Shown in pieces: positions 62,036 through 64,000 of a DNA stretch of 64,000 nucleotides. The DNA is from Bog-473 sp963838835. Its GTDB lineage: Bacteria > Actinomycetota > Acidimicrobiia > Acidimicrobiales > RAAP-2. The stretch's first letter is position 1, and every line of letters starts with the position of its first letter. The DNA is taken from the NCBI GenBank assembly GCA_963838835.1, contig CAWITA010000023.1, positions 248,001 through 312,000 on the forward strand, read 5' to 3'. A program made the translations under genes and the position numbers. The notes under the pieces were generated by a model that did no database searches, was not told the origin of the DNA, and saw only the letters and a program-made list of their open reading frames with translations.

Positions 62036-62247
62036 AGCGGGATCTCCTTCGTTCTCGAGCTGTCGTCATGAGGGTATGGGGACGCCACGCCCGGCGGTGC
62101 GCCGCCGGTGGCGGTGCTCGTACTCGGAGTCCCAGCTCGTACTCGGAGGCGCAACGTGCGGCGAGGCCGCTCCTCCCGCTGCGGTACCTCCCGCTGCGGT
62201 ACCTCGACACGCCAGGACCCTCTATAGCCTTCGGCGGGTGCACACCT

Positions 62248-62817
62248 TTGGTACAGCGCCGGAGCCGGCGCGGCTGGCTCCTGGCGGCCACCGCCGTGGT
62301 CTGGGCGGTGGCGGAGGTGCGGCAGAGCATCAAACGCCGGCCCGAGGGGGTGACGGCCCCCAAGGGCAGCGCGCTGTACGTGCGGGGCTTCGGTGCCATC
62401 GGGATCGTCGGGGCGATCGTGGCCGCGCACGACGTTCCCGCGGCAGCCATCCCTCCCGGTATCGCCTGGGTGGCGCTCGTGCTCTTGTGGTGCGGCGTCG
62501 GCCTTCGGCTCTGGAGTTTTCGGACGCTGGGCCGGTACTTCACCTTCACCGTCCAGACGAGCGCCGACCAGCCGGTGATCACCGACGGCCCCTACCGTGT
62601 GGTCCGGCACCCGAGCTATGCCGGAATCCTCCTGGCCGTCATCGGCGTGGGCCTGTTCATCGGGAACTGGGTGTCCTTCTTCATCTTGATGGTCGCATTC
62701 GGCTGCGGCATCGTGTTCCGCATCCGCGTGGAGGAGCGCGCCCTGTTGCAGGAACTTGGTGAGCCCTACCGCGCCTATGCGGCCACCCACAAGCGGCTGG
62801 TGCCCTTCGTCTGGTGA
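62248..62817 (+). CDS. isoprenylcysteine carboxyl-methyltransferase-like (ICMT/PEMT) membrane protein
   Basis: 189 residues from TTG 62248 (start uncertain; the frame is open from 62068 but passes through short tandem repeats). Four to five helices and the cofactor motif RVVRHPSYAGILLAVIGVGL with EERALLQELGEPYRAY at the end are those of ICMT-like methyltransferases. It should methylate a lipid-soluble or protein carboxyl or amine group at the membrane with SAM. Substrate unknown. Confidence 0.85.
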   Translation: MVQRRSRRGWLLAATAVVWAVAEVRQSIKRRPEGVTAPKGSALYVRGFGAIGIVGAIVAAHDVPAAAIPPGIAWVALVLLWCGVGLRLWSFRTLGRYFTFTVQTSADQPVITDGPYRVVRHPSYAGILLAVIGVGLFIGNWVSFFILMVAFGCGIVFRIRVEERALLQELGEPYRAYAATHKRLVPFVW

Positions 62818-62855
62818 CGAGGTTCCCCGACCGAGACGGACGGGGTGCCGTGCGT

Positions 62856-63806
62856 TCAGGCCGGCTCCACGCCGAGCGCCCGGCGTAGCACCAGTGAGGC
62901 CTCGCGCTGGGAGCGCTTCGAGACCGCGGCCGTGGTGACCAACGCCGAGCCGTGGAAAGTCCCCGGGAACGAGTGGAGCTCCACCGACACTCCGGCCTGC
63001 ATCAGCCGGAGGGCGTAGATGATCCCCTCGTCGCGCAGCGGGTCGTTCTCGGCCGTCGAGATGTAGGCGGGGGGCAGGTCCGCGAGGTCGACGGCCCGGG
63101 CCGGCGCCGCCGTGGCCGGCATGTCGGCCGCCCCCCACAGCTCGCCCAGATACGCCTGCCAGCTCTGGACGGCGAGGGGACGGTTCCACAGCGGCGAATC
63201 GACGAACTCCCGCATGGACGGCGTGTCGAGCCGGTCGTCGAGCTCGGGGATGTGCAAGATCTGGAAGCAGACCGGCGGACCCCCGAGGTCGCGGGCCAGC
63301 AACGCCGTCGCCGCGGCGAGCCCACCCCCTGCGCTCGCGCCGAGCAACGCCACTCGAGCGGGGTCGACCCCCCACGCGTCGGACCGGGCGTGGAGGAACG
63401 CCAGCGCGGCGTAGCAGTCGTGGAGGCCGGCCGGGTAGGGGTGCTCGGGGGCCAGTCGGTACTCGACCGAGACGACGACCGCTCCGGTGTCGATCGCGGC
63501 CCGGGCCGCGCCCGCGTGCTCGGCCTCCACGCTCCCGATCACGAAGCCACCACCGTGGATCATGACGACGCCAGGCGCCCGCGCCCCAGCCGCCGGCGGG
63601 GGCGGCCGGTAGACTCGTACCGCCACCTCCGGGTCGTCTTGCCAACCGGGCACCGTGAGGTCCTCGATGTGGAGGGTCTCGACACCGGGGACGTCGACCT
63701 CGATGGCGACCAGGATCTCCTCGAAGGCCTCGCGTGCCGCCACGGGGTCCGAGAGGTCGATCACCGGGAGCGTGTGGACCAACGCCGCCAGTTCAGGGTC
63801 CATCAT
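62856..63806 (-). CDS. alpha/beta hydrolase, hormone-sensitive-lipase family
   Basis: 316 residues. HSL-family markers: oxyanion motif VVMIHGGGFVIGSVEAEHAG, VSVEYRLAPEHPYPAGLHDC, nucleophile ALLGASAGGGLAAATALLAR, the acid in ISTAENDPLRDEGIIYALRL and base His in PGTFHGSAL. Esterase or lipase of short to medium acyl esters, cytoplasmic. It lies 26 bp downstream of the truncated SDR gene on the same strand, a likely operon. Confidence 0.93.
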   Translation of the reverse strand: MMDPELAALVHTLPVIDLSDPVAAREAFEEILVAIEVDVPGVETLHIEDLTVPGWQDDPEVAVRVYRPPPPAAGARAPGVVMIHGGGFVIGSVEAEHAGAARAAIDTGAVVVSVEYRLAPEHPYPAGLHDCYAALAFLHARSDAWGVDPARVALLGASAGGGLAAATALLARDLGGPPVCFQILHIPELDDRLDTPSMREFVDSPLWNRPLAVQSWQAYLGELWGAADMPATAAPARAVDLADLPPAYISTAENDPLRDEGIIYALRLMQAGVSVELHSFPGTFHGSALVTTAAVSKRSQREASLVLRRALGVEPA

Positions 63807-63832
63807 CGCGGTGCTCCCCCGGTGCTCGAGGC

Positions 63833-64000
63833 TTACTTGGGCTGCATGCGGATGCCGGCGTCGATGCGGATCGACTCGGCGTTCATGTACGAGTTGGACA
63901 GCAGCTCGACGGCCAGCGTCGCGAACTCGCTGGCGCGGCCCAGCCGGTGGGGGAAGAGCACGTCTTGGGCCAGCTTGCTCTTGAAGGCCTCCGAGCCCTC
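63833..64000 (-). CDS. short-chain dehydrogenase, C-terminal end only
   Basis: The last 55 codons run from the right edge to the stop at 63833: VLFPHRLGRASEFATLAVEL, then NSYMNAESIRIDAGIRMQPK. This is the C-terminus of the type II 3-hydroxyacyl-CoA dehydrogenase group of SDR enzymes (NAD+-linked beta-oxidation). The Rossmann and YxxxK parts are outside the window. Confidence 0.85.
   Translation of the reverse strand, partial: EGSEAFKSKLAQDVLFPHRLGRASEFATLAVELLSNSYMNAESIRIDAGIRMQPK

Noticed and set aside
1..64000. tRNA, rRNA, prophage or toxin-antitoxin genes
   Set aside because: I looked for T-loop motifs, rRNA cores and phage structural or small paired toxin genes and found none I could support; a tRNAscan or covariance search was not possible.

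Overview
This 64-kb window is GC-rich chromosomal DNA from an actinobacterium, most likely of the class Acidimicrobiia. The evidence is mixed-strand, densely packed, translationally coupled genes; frequent GTG/TTG starts; a mycothiol-type maleylpyruvate isomerase-family enzyme; GAF-ANTAR, PaaX, DUF3151, DUF2461 and PPOX/F420-type proteins; and secreted proteins with GYWLVASDGGVF-type repeats, which I associate with Acidimicrobiia. The class assignment is inference. I saw no rRNA, tRNA, CRISPR array or phage.

Layout. 1-8.3 kb is accessory: hydrolases, an ABM-fold protein, a DUF899 protein, an ArsR/SRPBCC pair with a palindromic operator, a VOC gene split by a decayed transposase fragment, a DHA2 exporter, a frameshifted Nudix gene and a chloroperoxidase-like hydrolase. 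8.8-16.3 kb holds two coupled flippase-like membrane proteins (one carrying a pseudokinase-like domain), a front-end-type desaturase, a GAF-ANTAR regulator and a DUF998 protein. 16.3-18.4 kb is a decay zone with TetR and glycosyltransferase remnants. 18.4-26.1 kb is the highlight: a vitamin B12 acquisition locus. It has a BtuF-like protein, a cobalamin riboswitch, a secreted alpha/alpha-toroid protein, a membrane-anchored DUF4430-like protein and a complete ECF transporter (T, fused A-A', S). The two extracellular proteins look like the alpha and beta domains of intrinsic factor split into two genes.

26.2-40.6 kb carries a DHA2 exporter, a Leu/Phe/Val-type dehydrogenase, an oligopeptide ABC system with permease and both ATPases fused in one frame, a GMC oxidoreductase with its small subunit, a GT2 glycosyltransferase and a tiny LPxTG-like protein. 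41-52 kb carries an SQR-like flavoprotein, a methyltransferase, a large DUF11 surface protein, another DHA2 exporter, a second ArsR/SRPBCC pair, a truncated AraC gene and two thioesterases. 52-64 kb has DUF3151, a MarR regulator coupled to a heterodimeric ABC exporter, a PaaX regulator divergent from a membrane desaturase, a LigB-type dioxygenase, DUF2461, PPOX, ICMT-like and esterase genes, and a truncated SDR at the right edge.

At least five otherwise well conserved genes (Nudix, oppB, oppF, PaaX, CPT-like kinase) are each broken by a one-base-type frameshift. This suggests indel errors in the assembly as much as real pseudogenes; the clearly decayed remnants (transposase, FtsX, TetR, glycosyltransferase) are different because they also carry truncations and several shifts.
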